IMG/VR virus record: IMGVR_UViG_3300003621_000014
Span: 8,337-36,045 of that record
DNA from: a virus
Reading direction: 5' to 3' (one strand)
Length of the DNA: 27,709 nucleotides
The first letter of the stretch is position 1. The number at the start of each line of letters is the position of its first letter. The position numbers and the translations under genes are program-made. Under the pieces are notes generated by a model. It ran no database searches. It was given only the letters and a program-made list of their open reading frames with translations, and was not told the origin of the DNA. Positions 13,325 to 22,722 of this stretch are shown piece after piece.

Positions 13325-16300
13325 TCACACTGGAATTTCTTCTTCGAAACCAGGTATTTTAAATATTATATCATCATTAAACCAAAAATCAGGTTCATAT
13401 GATAGTTTATTCCAGAACTCTTTTTCTGTTGGTGATGGGGTGTAAAACTCTAATAAGGTATCTTGGTCACCTATATCGTTAGGTTGATTATTCAACAATT
13501 TTAATTCCGACCTTAGGAACATTTTCTTGTCTTCTGGTTTATTTATCAATATATCACCCCTAACATTTAAAGAGTACGAAACTAATAATGGTTTTATTTT
13601 CTTGTTAAAAGCGTCTAGATATTTAGGTACGTTATATTCACCTATCTCATTAGGTTTGTTTTCTATTATATCCATAGGTACTAAAGAAGCATACATTTCA
13701 CCTTCTTTATTATATTGCGAATCACCGTGAGACTTTACCTTACCATTATTTACATAATATATTGTATCACCTAAGTTAACATCTAAGTTATTTATAACCG
13801 CTAATTCCATATGAGCCTGTTTAGGTAGGTCTCTACCATTTTTATCAGTGCCTCTATTTTTATAATCCTCAATACTCTTCTTAACTCTTGATTTAGTTGC
13901 TATCATAGCTAATGGTATTTCTTTGTTATATATCTTTTCAGCATATTCATGATAATAACTAACAAATTCATAACCCTTATTCTCTAACAACATTTTAATC
14001 CCTTTTTTAAGGAATTCTTCTATATACATAGGTAGTTTTTTGGATTTAATACTGTTACCAGTTAAACTAATACTACCATCATATTCTAGGAGAGCATAAT
14101 TTTTTCTAGATAGGTTTATAGTTGATGGCCATACCCCATCTAAACTCAACCCCATTTCTTTACGCATATATAAGTCGTTGAATTCCGCAACCGTAGCGTC
14201 TACACCAGTGTACTCTCTGCCTTTTTCAACGCTGTTACTTAAACCTTTACCTATATAAATAAAATCTTCACCACTCTCTGGCGCTGTGAAGTTTACACCA
14301 TCGGTATCTAATACTGAAGGGTCGTAACCTTTCTTTATAAAGAATTTAACTAATAATCTAAGGTATTGCCTAGCTGTACATGTTATTTGCTCACTAACAT
14401 CTATCTCAGCCCATTGAAAGGCTAGAGGAGCACCCAGGGCACCGAACATTGAGTTTATAAATATCTTAAGTGGTAGTTGTTTTCTTTTGTATTTATCCGC
14501 TAATTGATAGTTACCCTCTTTTTTATACTTACTGGCTAGGTTTTTAGCTTTAAACCTCTCTGTGTGAAAGTATTTTAACATGGATTTCATAGCCCCATTA
14601 ACATCAGAACTAGGGAATATATCGTGAGCTAATTGTATGGCTGGGTATAATGAGTCGTAATCCATTTTCCTTAATTCTTCAGAATAACCGACCTTAAAAA
14701 GTCTAGATAACCCACCAGTAAAACTACGTCTCTCTTCTGGGGTTGGTACGGCTAAACCATTCTCGAAGGAATAGGTCATCATTAAAAGCTTCCATAACCC
14801 AGCGGTACCCATTGTGGATACTCTTTGGTAAGTTGTTGGTACTAGCTTAGCTAATAAAAATGAAGACTGGTTGTAAACCTCATCTACTTCCATGGTTTCC
14901 CATAAATCATCAATAAGATATCTCTCAACAATATATTTACCATCAACAGGTTTTATTGTTTCTATGTAAGAACGCAACGCTTTTAGCGTTTGTATTAAAA
15001 AGTTGTAGGTATTAGGTGCTCTTAATTGTAGTTGAGAAGAATCTGTACCTATACCACTTTTAGGGAAATTAACTTTCTTACCCTCATCAATAAATCTGAT
15101 TATCTCCTTGATACCCTTATTTATTTTAACTTTATTATCCTCTAATTCTAGGTCGTTAAAGAATGAATCATCGGTATTACCTGGTTTTTTCTTAGTAAGG
15201 ATAGGTATTGCGTTGCTTTCGCCACGCATCTCTTTAGATTGTTCACCAAAACCTTCTAAAGACTCATTCTCACTATAAACAAATATCTCTTCTGGGTTTG
15301 ATTGTACGTACTCTCTTGTTATGTTATCGATAAAATCTATGGAACCTTTAGCTTTGTTGTAGGTACCGTTCCTGTCATTAAAATAAAAAGTATCTTTTGA
15401 ATACCACGTATCACCTATTTTATCACCAGTGATATAAACACGATTTTTCTTATTTATTTTATTGTATTTACAAACGTATTTAAGACCTGCTGACTTCATA
15501 CTGGAATCGATAGCTTGAGCTCTTCTGGCTGAGTGTATAATGTCTATAATACTATAACCAAACATATTAGTTTGTTCGAAATGTTCGACTTCACTACCTA
15601 GTTTAAGCATTCCTGATCTATTATTGATTAACTCACCTTTCTTAAGGGTGATTGCTATTTTTTCTATATCTAACCCTAGTATTTCACATCTTTTAAAGAA
15701 AAATGGCCAGTCAAAGTTAGCACTATTGTATCCCGCTATAATAGCTGGTTTTATTTCGTTTATTTTATCAAAGAATTTTATGATACCTTGTCTTTCTGAC
15801 TCGTCATTGTCTTCGATTGGTATTATTTCTTCCACACCTTTATTTGTGTACATACCAATCATAAATATCCTACTATAACTAGGGTCTAAACCAGTTGTTT
15901 CTAAATCGAATACTAGTTTGTGTATTTCAGAATATTCATCGAAACCCTTAAAAAGTCGTTTACCAGTATGTATTAAATATTGTTCTACTGGTGATATCAT
16001 TAAGAAATTAGATCTTATATCATTTCTTTTATCATAAACATATAAACCACCTTCTTTAAAGAACTGTAACATTCTTTGGTGTCCCTGAGTACAGGTTAGT
16101 AAATACCTATAACCTTCAATTAATTTAGGGTGATTACTGTGTTCTAACGATTTTATTTCTATACCGAATTTTTCTCTAGCAGATCTTATCCTAGCATCGC
16201 TATTACCGTAGAAGTTTATTAATTCCTTAACTTTGTTAAGGTTTTTAATCCACATAAAAGCGAGTAGAGGCTCCTTTTCGGTATAGAGGCCTTTTTCTGG

Positions 16301-16426
16301 ATGCTGTTTTATTTTGTGAATAAGATTTGTTTCTTTGTCGTATTCTATATTAACAATATACTTCTCATCATCATGTCCATTTAAAAACTTTTCTATTTGA
16401 TCTAAAGGTATCTTGTATCCAGCCAT
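13325..16426 (-). CDS. Family B DNA polymerase with 3'-5' exonuclease
   Basis: This is the replicative polymerase of the phage (functional counterpart of T4 gp43), 1033 residues. Exonuclease motifs: ExoI VFDLETTG (172-179, Asp174/Glu176), ExoII AGYNSANFDWP (231-241, Asp239) and a probable ExoIII Y503xxxD507. Polymerase motifs: A MDYDSLYPAIQL (588-599, Asp589), B LKIFINSMFGALG (653-665) and C LDTDGVNF (706-713, Asp707/Asp709). Motif C has DTDG instead of DTDS, and motif A ends SLYPA instead of SLYPS. ExoII and ExoIII are about 265 residues apart, against about 105 in T4, so an extra domain or long insertion lies around 330-490. The A-to-B spacing is short (about 65). The gene has its own promoter just upstream. 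Confidence 0.95.
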   Translation of the reverse strand: MAGYKIPLDQIEKFLNGHDDEKYIVNIEYDKETNLIHKIKQHPEKGLYTEKEPLLAFMWIKNLNKVKELINFYGNSDARIRSAREKFGIEIKSLEHSNHPKLIEGYRYLLTCTQGHQRMLQFFKEGGLYVYDKRNDIRSNFLMISPVEQYLIHTGKRLFKGFDEYSEIHKLVFDLETTGLDPSYSRIFMIGMYTNKGVEEIIPIEDNDESERQGIIKFFDKINEIKPAIIAGYNSANFDWPFFFKRCEILGLDIEKIAITLKKGELINNRSGMLKLGSEVEHFEQTNMFGYSIIDIIHSARRAQAIDSSMKSAGLKYVCKYNKINKKNRVYITGDKIGDTWYSKDTFYFNDRNGTYNKAKGSIDFIDNITREYVQSNPEEIFVYSENESLEGFGEQSKEMRGESNAIPILTKKKPGNTDDSFFNDLELEDNKVKINKGIKEIIRFIDEGKKVNFPKSGIGTDSSQLQLRAPNTYNFLIQTLKALRSYIETIKPVDGKYIVERYLIDDLWETMEVDEVYNQSSFLLAKLVPTTYQRVSTMGTAGLWKLLMMTYSFENGLAVPTPEERRSFTGGLSRLFKVGYSEELRKMDYDSLYPAIQLAHDIFPSSDVNGAMKSMLKYFHTERFKAKNLASKYKKEGNYQLADKYKRKQLPLKIFINSMFGALGAPLAFQWAEIDVSEQITCTARQYLRLLVKFFIKKGYDPSVLDTDGVNFTAPESGEDFIYIGKGLSNSVEKGREYTGVDATVAEFNDLYMRKEMGLSLDGVWPSTINLSRKNYALLEYDGSISLTGNSIKSKKLPMYIEEFLKKGIKMLLENKGYEFVSYYHEYAEKIYNKEIPLAMIATKSRVKKSIEDYKNRGTDKNGRDLPKQAHMELAVINNLDVNLGDTIYYVNNGKVKSHGDSQYNKEGEMYASLVPMDIIENKPNEIGEYNVPKYLDAFNKKIKPLLVSYSLNVRGDILINKPEDKKMFLRSELKLLNNQPNDIGDQDTLLEFYTPSPTEKEFWNKLSYEPDFWFNDDIIFKIPGFEEEIPV

Positions 16427-16450
16427 CGTTAATTTTATTTTAATTTAGGA

Positions 16451-16481
16451 CAAATATAGATAAATTTACATGATAAACAAA
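16451..16481 (-). promoter_or_regulatory. Bacteroidota-type promoter for the DNA polymerase gene
   Basis: On the minus strand TTTG (16481-16478) is followed after exactly 19 nt by TATATTTG (16458-16451). This matches the consensus of the Bacteroidota primary sigma factor, TTTG at -33 and TAnnTTTG at -7, with no mismatch. Transcription should start a few bases left of 16451, giving a leader of about 20 nt before the ATG at 16426. The host RNA polymerase could therefore read the polymerase gene without a phage factor. Confidence 0.8.
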
Positions 16482-16562
16482 AAAGATTACATTCTTTTTT
16501 CTAATATTGATTAAATACACGTGGTTTAAAACCTTGATTCACTAATATAGAGTATGGTACTA

Positions 16563-16964
16563 TTATACGATATCTGTTTTAACAAAAGAATCCAGTATGT
16601 GTATATATAATTGTTCTTGTATTGGGGTTATCAACTCTCCGTATACTTTAGTTGGGTCGGTTAAATCGAATAATGTGATTTTAAACTCACCTAAAAATAT
16701 ACCTGGTTTATTAGTATCCTCAGATGAAAACTGGTAAGTGACAATATAATTTTTTTCTGAAGTTTCTTCGCATGGTTTTTCTAAAACTATTTTAGCTTCT
16801 TTGTTGGCTACTTTATAAACACCATTCTCTTCATCTTTCATGGCGAAAGTAGCAACAGAATTCTCTAGAAGTTCTTCAAAGTGTCTGAAGTCGTTTCTAC
16901 CATCTTTTAAAACTTTCATTTTTAATACGGGTAGCGTTGAGTTTTGTCTTATACTGAATATCAT
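16563..16964 (-). CDS. BppU-like N-terminal domain protein, probable baseplate component
   Basis: This 133-residue protein follows the pattern of the BppU N-terminal domain found in baseplate proteins of many phages: IRQNSTLPVLKMKVL (5-19), then ATFAMKDEENGVYKVANKEA (38-57), YIVTYQFSSEDTNKPGIFLG (72-91), EFKITLFDL, and a closing EQLYIHIL. Such domains are immunoglobulin-like platforms that attach receptor-binding or fibre parts. Here the protein is only this domain, without a C-terminal fibre part. Its ATG shares one base with the stop of the 507-aa structural gene. The match is by eye and the role is inferred. Confidence 0.55.
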   Translation of the reverse strand: MIFSIRQNSTLPVLKMKVLKDGRNDFRHFEELLENSVATFAMKDEENGVYKVANKEAKIVLEKPCEETSEKNYIVTYQFSSEDTNKPGIFLGEFKITLFDLTDPTKVYGELITPIQEQLYIHILDSFVKTDIV

Positions 16965-18487
16965 TAGAATAATTTATTTATAAATATCTTTCTCCCACCA
17001 TTTATTGTCTTTAAATCGTATTTATCTTTAATATTAGATACAATTTCTTTTATTTCCATGGTGTATAGTGGGGTACATAACATTTGAAAATCTTTAATAC
17101 CACCTAGAAAAGTACCAGTAAAAAATTTGTCTAAAACTGTGTTTATTTCCTTAGTATTGTCTAAATATGTTGCTTCAACTAGGTTTTGAGTACCCCCACC
17201 AAAAGATATGTTGTATGGTACGGTCTCTTGTAGATCAGCTTTTTCGTCTAAATCGTGTGTAATTATCTCAATAAATTCTTTATTTCTTAAGACTAGGAAA
17301 CCATTTATGTAAATAGATAAGACACCTTTTTTATAGTCACCGTATTTAAGTTCACACCCTTCTCCATAAGGGAAGTCTCTCTCGAAAACGGCGCTAATAT
17401 GTAGATACTTTTCTTCATTAACATCAATTAATGGTTTTTTTGTGTAACACTCTTCTATAGTAAAATACTTAGTTATTATTCTGCTAACAGTATGGTTTGA
17501 ACATGGGTTATCTTCTTCCTCTACGAATGAATTGCTGGTTATACCAGATACATCTTGTGTTTCTCCACTATAACAAACGTCTGTTGGATATATGGTTCTG
17601 TAACCTATTTTACCATCTGGTGTGATTCTAACACCTATGGAATTATAATATAAATCTTTGTATTCTTGGTGATACACTAGTTTCTTGGATTCATCAGTAT
17701 AGTTTCTTCCTGTGTACATAGAACCTTGATAGTAGTTATAATAACCGTCGTATTTATTAACCCCATCTAATGTTACTAAATCATTGTACGTATATATATT
17801 TTCACCTGTTTTGGGTGATATTGAGTAGCCAGATTCTAATTTTTCTATTTCGATCTGAGTTAAGTCAGAGAATTTATTTTCTGCTCTAGTACCCATATAG
17901 AATATAAAACCAGTATTACCCGAGTAATTGTCGTTTAAAATGTTTTTTGTCGACCCTGTACTTTGCTCATATAAAGGAAAGTGTATAACTTTGTTTGAGG
18001 TCCACCCTAATCTGGCTCTTGTGGGGAACCATTCTACTGGTTGATTAACTATTTTGTAAAAACCTTGGTAGAAACCTCCCTTTAGTTGGTCGTAATATTG
18101 ACCTTTATCTAGTTTATCGTATTCTATATCATAACTATACGTACCCGTGTAACCAGATACTTGATGAAAGCAAAATGTATCACCACTCTCTATTACATAA
18201 CTTAATTTAGGGTTTGAAATAATTTGAACACCGTTTTTAGTGTTTTGTATTATATTGTCTCCTATAAGATCTTCTTTTTCTGCTAAGAATTGATTGTCGT
18301 AACCCGTTAGCGTTATATTCTCTAAAACAACGTCTTCACCCGTATATGAGTTTTTAATTGAGCATAAGTTTTTAGTTATGTCAATATTAATTAAATCACA
18401 ATCACTATAATCTCGATAGAAATCACGAGAGTCATTACTTAACGTTAGATCGAAATAATCATTCTTATACGATTCGTTATACCTCAT
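16964..18487 (-). CDS. Probable virion structural protein, lectin-like C-terminal domain
   Basis: This 507-residue protein is rich in Tyr, Asp, Asn and Thr, as are many tail or baseplate proteins. No family is recognised with certainty. Residues about 350-475 resemble a concanavalin/LamG-like beta sandwich: YLHISAVFERD, GVLSIYINGFLVLRN, and FFTGTFLGGIKDFQMLCTPL. In such folds 'I..NG' and 'G.I.DF.I' strands are typical. This suggests carbohydrate binding or a jelly-roll role at the tail tip. It has no signal peptide or membrane segment. It overlaps the neck gene and the BppU-like gene by one base each, so the three form one transcription unit and are probably made late in infection. Confidence 0.6.
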   Translation of the reverse strand: MRYNESYKNDYFDLTLSNDSRDFYRDYSDCDLINIDITKNLCSIKNSYTGEDVVLENITLTGYDNQFLAEKEDLIGDNIIQNTKNGVQIISNPKLSYVIESGDTFCFHQVSGYTGTYSYDIEYDKLDKGQYYDQLKGGFYQGFYKIVNQPVEWFPTRARLGWTSNKVIHFPLYEQSTGSTKNILNDNYSGNTGFIFYMGTRAENKFSDLTQIEIEKLESGYSISPKTGENIYTYNDLVTLDGVNKYDGYYNYYQGSMYTGRNYTDESKKLVYHQEYKDLYYNSIGVRITPDGKIGYRTIYPTDVCYSGETQDVSGITSNSFVEEEDNPCSNHTVSRIITKYFTIEECYTKKPLIDVNEEKYLHISAVFERDFPYGEGCELKYGDYKKGVLSIYINGFLVLRNKEFIEIITHDLDEKADLQETVPYNISFGGGTQNLVEATYLDNTKEINTVLDKFFTGTFLGGIKDFQMLCTPLYTMEIKEIVSNIKDKYDLKTINGGRKIFINKLF

Positions 18488-19578
18488 TATATTATTTTTA
18501 TTGGCGTTGGGAAAGCTCTATATTTTAAGGCTTTATTAATCTCTTCAGCTTCAGTTGACATTCTCTTCAACATTTCAACAGGGTTGAATCTAACCATTCT
18601 ATCTTCCAATTCCTTTTTAAGTGTTAATACTTCGTCTTTACCTTCTGATAAAAGTGATTGGTATTCCATCTCCATAGCAGCATCTGGAATTGGTATTTTA
18701 CCACCAAAGGTACCTCTAACCCTACCCAGAGTTTCTTTACAAAGTGCAGTGAAATATCTTCTTATCCATATTTTTGCTGGGTCGTTTAAATCATCAAAAG
18801 CAACGTTATCCAAAGGTACATCCATTGGCGATTTAATGATATCTTTGTTTTTTGTTAAACAATCCTCTTTAATTTCTGGATTAATATCATAATACCAATA
18901 CCAACATTTACCTGCGTCCATCATTGATCCTCTATAATCAAAACGACCGCCAGGAGTGTTCATTAAGTGAACGTACTTCTTACCGTCTGGTGCGTTGGTT
19001 ATTTTATATATCATCTCCCCTCGGATCATTCTATTCTTTAAATTCCTATCATTTTGTCTCAGCATCATATCGGACGCTGGTAATATATAATAACTACCTA
19101 ATCCCATATATTCAGCACCAAATGCATTATTCCATACACCTAAGAATGGATCTATAACCGATTGATCTAAAGAGGCTGGTGTAAACCAAAGCACTTCATT
19201 GATTTCTCTGTTAGCTGGTATTTCATACATTTGTTGACCCTTTACTAATTCAAAGAAATCTCTTTTCATGACATAACCCCCTTCACCAGCACCTAGACCA
19301 ACTATTTTGGAGTATGAGTAGGTGTATTGTGTTACTAAATCGTGTGTTCTGTATAGAAATGCTCTGGTTAAGTCCGCTTCATTAACGTTTAAACCGACTA
19401 GACTGGGCCACTGGTGTTCTATTAACCAGTTGTGTATAAACTCAACGTAATCTTCTGTAGCTAATTCAAGTAACGAATCTAATTGTTCATCCTCTAGTTG
19501 TATTTTTCTGATCGGTGCACCAAGTCTATGTTTAGCTTGTTTGTATATCTTCTCTTTCTCAGCTGGATTTATTCTCAT
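18487..19578 (-). CDS. Neck protein, T4 gp13-like
   Basis: This 363-residue protein matches in pattern the neck/head-completion proteins of T4-like phages. It has an N-terminal helical part with QLDSLLELATEDYVEFIHNW, a central aromatic part (KGQQMYEIPANREINEVLWF), and a C-terminal signature WIRRYFTALCKETLGRVRG, GGKIPIPDAAMEMEYQSLLS, and ELEDRMVRFNPVEMLKRMS. gp13 closes the filled head together with gp14, before tail joining. It is the first gene of the leftward 19578-16563 unit and faces away from the plus-strand tail genes. A TATAAATA sequence lies 8 nt before its ATG. Assignment to gp13 specifically is by pattern and by the gp15-, gp18- and gp19-like genes nearby. Confidence 0.65.
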   Translation of the reverse strand: MRINPAEKEKIYKQAKHRLGAPIRKIQLEDEQLDSLLELATEDYVEFIHNWLIEHQWPSLVGLNVNEADLTRAFLYRTHDLVTQYTYSYSKIVGLGAGEGGYVMKRDFFELVKGQQMYEIPANREINEVLWFTPASLDQSVIDPFLGVWNNAFGAEYMGLGSYYILPASDMMLRQNDRNLKNRMIRGEMIYKITNAPDGKKYVHLMNTPGGRFDYRGSMMDAGKCWYWYYDINPEIKEDCLTKNKDIIKSPMDVPLDNVAFDDLNDPAKIWIRRYFTALCKETLGRVRGTFGGKIPIPDAAMEMEYQSLLSEGKDEVLTLKKELEDRMVRFNPVEMLKRMSTEAEEINKALKYRAFPTPIKII

Positions 19579-19661
19579 TTTGTATGTATTTATAATAAAT
19601 AGTTTAATATAGCTAAAAACGTCATCATATTAGTTGTGTAACTATATAATAATTTAAAAGA

Positions 19662-20831
19662 ATGGGTAAGAAAAATATAAGAGAGTCTTTAGTTAGATTA
19701 AAAGAGTTGTCTAATTATAGATTAAAAGAACATAATAGCATTAACGAGGTTGATTGGGATAAAGAGTTTTCAGATGTTAAGAAAACCTGTATGGCTCCAG
19801 AAGATGTGGTTAATATGCTAAACGGTCAATTAGATAGACTTAACTCTAAATCTAAAGATAGGGGTAAGATAAGCGCTAACGAACCTATAATTAGTAGGGG
19901 TAATATACCGCTTAAAGACGGTGATATTGATGTGGAGCATTTTATTAGAGAAATCACTTCTAAACCTAAACTAATTTTCGATAGGAATCCTAAAATGGAA
20001 AAAGGTGATAAGGGTGCGCTACAATATACCGTTAATACTGGTTTACCTGCTTTGAGGAGTATATTATATGATAAGGATAATAATAAATTTTATACTATAA
20101 ATACTTGTCCTGGTGCGGGTGCTTGTGCTGTTAACTGTTATGCTCGTAAGGGGTTTTATATAATGAATGATGGTAAGAACTTAAAGTATACCCAAAGATT
20201 AAACCTACTATTAAACGATCCAGAAGAGTATGAGAATATAATTATGGATGAATTAGACCCTTTAGCTTATAAGATTAAAAGAGAGTCTAGAAAACTAGGG
20301 GAAGATATTAAATTAATAATCAGGTGGAATGACGCTGGTGATTTTTTCTCTAAAAAATATTATGATATCGCTAGGAGTGTTACTAATCAATTAATTAGTA
20401 GTGGCTTTAATATCGAATCTTACGCCTATACTAAAATGGGGGATATAGCAAATATATCTGATGATAACTTTATCATGAACTTTTCAGATGACGCTAACAA
20501 AAGAGAAACGGAAAAAGTGGATACTGACTCTGTTAAAGTTTCTAAGATAGTACCTAAAGAACTATTTAAAGATATTTTCGTTAAAAAGGGGCCGCACTTT
20601 GTTAAAGATGAAAATGGTAAACCTACCTTTAATGAGGGTGGTGAAGAGAATCTTAAGAAATTAATTGTTTCAAAGTACAATGTACCTTATGAGTCATTAG
20701 TTTACACTAGTGAATTACCTTCTACTCAGGAGGAGCCATTAAAGTATAATGTTATTGTATTACCTACTGGTGATAGTGATGTGGGTGCTCAAAGAAGAGA
20801 TGTTAAGATTAGCTTTTTATGTGAACATTAA
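19662..20831 (+). CDS. GP88-family phage protein
   Basis: This 389-residue protein resembles the GP88 family (mycobacteriophage gene product 88 and relatives) in its core: NTCPGAGACAVNCYARKGFY (147-166, Cys149, Cys155, Cys159), then TQRLNLLLNDPEEYENIIMD, and KLIIRWNDAGDFFSKKYYD (217-235). Family members share 'C-P-A-x-GC---C', 'AR--KT--F--D---F', and 'VR-NG-SD'. The three cysteines suggest a metal site. Residues 1-100 are an extra polar region, and 270-389 carry additional charged segments. Function is not established in the family. It is read rightwards, divergent from the neck gene and convergent with the helicase, whose stop overlaps it by 4 nt. ATG at 19662 is the natural start. Confidence 0.6.
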   Translation: MGKKNIRESLVRLKELSNYRLKEHNSINEVDWDKEFSDVKKTCMAPEDVVNMLNGQLDRLNSKSKDRGKISANEPIISRGNIPLKDGDIDVEHFIREITSKPKLIFDRNPKMEKGDKGALQYTVNTGLPALRSILYDKDNNKFYTINTCPGAGACAVNCYARKGFYIMNDGKNLKYTQRLNLLLNDPEEYENIIMDELDPLAYKIKRESRKLGEDIKLIIRWNDAGDFFSKKYYDIARSVTNQLISSGFNIESYAYTKMGDIANISDDNFIMNFSDDANKRETEKVDTDSVKVSKIVPKELFKDIFVKKGPHFVKDENGKPTFNEGGEENLKKLIVSKYNVPYESLVYTSELPSTQEEPLKYNVIVLPTGDSDVGAQRRDVKISFLCEH

Positions 20832-22606
20832 AGAGATAGGGTATTTATAACCTCTTTAGTCATAGAGATATGGTCTTCTTTTGGGTCATCACCCATTATA
20901 GTACTTATAATCTCCATTTTTGATTGTAGTGTTTTATACATTATAAGATCTAACGTGTCTTTAACTAGGGGGTATATTATATGTACCTTATTTTCTTGTC
21001 CTATTCTGTGTGCTCTATCTTCAGCTTGCATGTGATTTGCTGGCGTCCAATCCAAATCATTGAATATTACAACACTACCTTCGGTTAATGTTAATCCAAC
21101 TCCAGCAGCAACTATATTCCCTATGAAGACTTTTATTTTATCGTTGTTTTGAAAACTTTCAACTGCGTGTTGTCTTCTTATAGAGGATACCGAACCGTCA
21201 ATAGTGACACATTTGTTACCAAAATGGGATTCTAATTCTTTTATAGTGTTTGTAAAACAACTGAATATAATAACTTTATGACCGTTATCTATCATCTCTT
21301 CAGCCATATTAATAGTCGTTCCAATTTTATCTGAGGATAACAATTGTCTAACTTTTACTAATTGGGTTAAGTGGTCTGTTACTTTTGGTTTTTCACCATT
21401 GGTTATCATTTCTTCTTGCCACTCCTCGTATTCTTTAATATAGGTGTTATAGTTTTTAGACATTTCTATTGGTAGATATACTGGTTTTACAGTTTTTTGT
21501 GGTAGATCTATAGATTCATCCTTTGTTCTTCTCAATATAACATCAGATGAAAATTCGTTTAATTCTTCCAGGTTTGAGGCTCCAGAACATACCCAGTATT
21601 TTTTGTTGGTACCTTTTCTGTTAAATTGTCTACCAGCACAATACCTTTTTACATAACCAACCCAACTGTCCGCTACTGGTGATTCGCATAGGAATAACAA
21701 ATTATAGAAGTCGATAGGTTTATTGGTTATAGGTGTCCCTGTTAATAACCATCTAACGGGTATCTTCATAGCGAAGTCATTAAATATTTTAGTTCTATTT
21801 GAATTAGAGTTCTTTAGGTAATGAGCTTCATCAGCAATAACTAAATCAAACTCATTATAGTCTATTGGTGATACTGGTAAGTCTTCAGTGTTGACACCTC
21901 TTTTGGGTAGGTGATGAAAATTTTTGAGTATGTCGTAATTAACTATAGTCCATTTCTTAGCATTAAAGTTATTGCCATTAACAACACTTATATTTTCCAC
22001 CGAATCATAATTAGATATCTCCACCTCCCAATTTAATTTAAGAGAAGCGGGACATACGATTAGTATTTTTTCATACCCAGCCTCAACAGCTGATATGATA
22101 GCAGAGGTTGTTTTACCCAGACCCATTTCGTCAGCTAATATAAACTTGTCGTTACTTAATAACTTCTTTATAGCGGTAACTTGATGCGGTTTTGGTGGTC
22201 TAGAGTATTTTGTTATGTCTATCTCTGGTTCTTCTTTATTGGATTTTAAGCATGATTTAGATAAATAAAAATTGAAATATTTGTCACATCCCTCTTCAAA
22301 ACAACCGTTTATATGTAACATATCATTTTTTCTTGATAATAATTTACTGACGAACACTTCTTCTGGTATGAAGTCTAACATTAGTTGTTCGGATATAAAA
22401 GTTCTACAAGATGGGTTTAAAGTAAATAACTTGTTTACGATTACAGGGTTTACATTACCATTCCTAATTATATAATTACTTTGAGCCTTTGTTGGTACAA
22501 ATCCCTTAGTTTTATTATAATCATTTTTTATTTTAAGTATGTGGTCATTAAGCCCTTCATAAACTTTTAGTATATCTAAAGCTCTTTTTTCTATCGGTAG
22601 TTTCAT
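20828..22606 (-). CDS. SNF2-family DNA helicase/translocase
   Basis: This 592-residue superfamily 2 ATPase of the SNF2 group is similar in layout to SMARCAL1-type remodelers and functionally comparable to T4 UvsW. Motifs: Q-like PPKPHQVTAIKKL (137-149), motif I DEMGLGKTT (159-167), motif Ia IVCPASLKLNWE, motif II DEAH (259-262), motif III LLTGTPITNKP, IV KVIIFSCFTN, V VAAGVGLTLTEG, and VI QAEDRAHRIGQ. Such enzymes remodel replication forks, anneal strands or handle recombination intermediates. The N-terminal 135 residues are a phage-specific region with Cys102 and Cys107 that might form part of a metal site. It is convergent with the GP88-like gene and divergent from the tail genes; it stands alone between structural genes. 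Confidence 0.92.
   Translation of the reverse strand: MKLPIEKRALDILKVYEGLNDHILKIKNDYNKTKGFVPTKAQSNYIIRNGNVNPVIVNKLFTLNPSCRTFISEQLMLDFIPEEVFVSKLLSRKNDMLHINGCFEEGCDKYFNFYLSKSCLKSNKEEPEIDITKYSRPPKPHQVTAIKKLLSNDKFILADEMGLGKTTSAIISAVEAGYEKILIVCPASLKLNWEVEISNYDSVENISVVNGNNFNAKKWTIVNYDILKNFHHLPKRGVNTEDLPVSPIDYNEFDLVIADEAHYLKNSNSNRTKIFNDFAMKIPVRWLLTGTPITNKPIDFYNLLFLCESPVADSWVGYVKRYCAGRQFNRKGTNKKYWVCSGASNLEELNEFSSDVILRRTKDESIDLPQKTVKPVYLPIEMSKNYNTYIKEYEEWQEEMITNGEKPKVTDHLTQLVKVRQLLSSDKIGTTINMAEEMIDNGHKVIIFSCFTNTIKELESHFGNKCVTIDGSVSSIRRQHAVESFQNNDKIKVFIGNIVAAGVGLTLTEGSVVIFNDLDWTPANHMQAEDRAHRIGQENKVHIIYPLVKDTLDLIMYKTLQSKMEIISTIMGDDPKEDHISMTKEVINTLSL
20829..20858. terminator. Possible hairpin between convergent gene ends
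   Basis: TAAAGAG (20829-20835) can pair with CTCTTTA (20852-20858); after a 3-nt bulge another 2-3 pairs form around a loop of about 10 nt. It overlaps the last codon of the plus-strand GP88-like gene and the end of the helicase gene. No good T-run follows on either strand, so termination is uncertain. Confidence 0.3.
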
Positions 22607-22722
22607 TATATGAATACATGTATTTCAAACCTTTATTCTTTATTAATAATAGGACTTGTTAAAATAAAAGTCAATTCATTAATAAATGAAACTATTTATA
22701 TGTAATAGATAACTATATTAAT

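Noticed and set aside
22675-22690. TTCATT-AATA-AATGAA hairpin between the divergent helicase and gp14-like genes
   Set aside because: Six A-T-rich pairs only; noted as a possible operator but not supported by a second copy.
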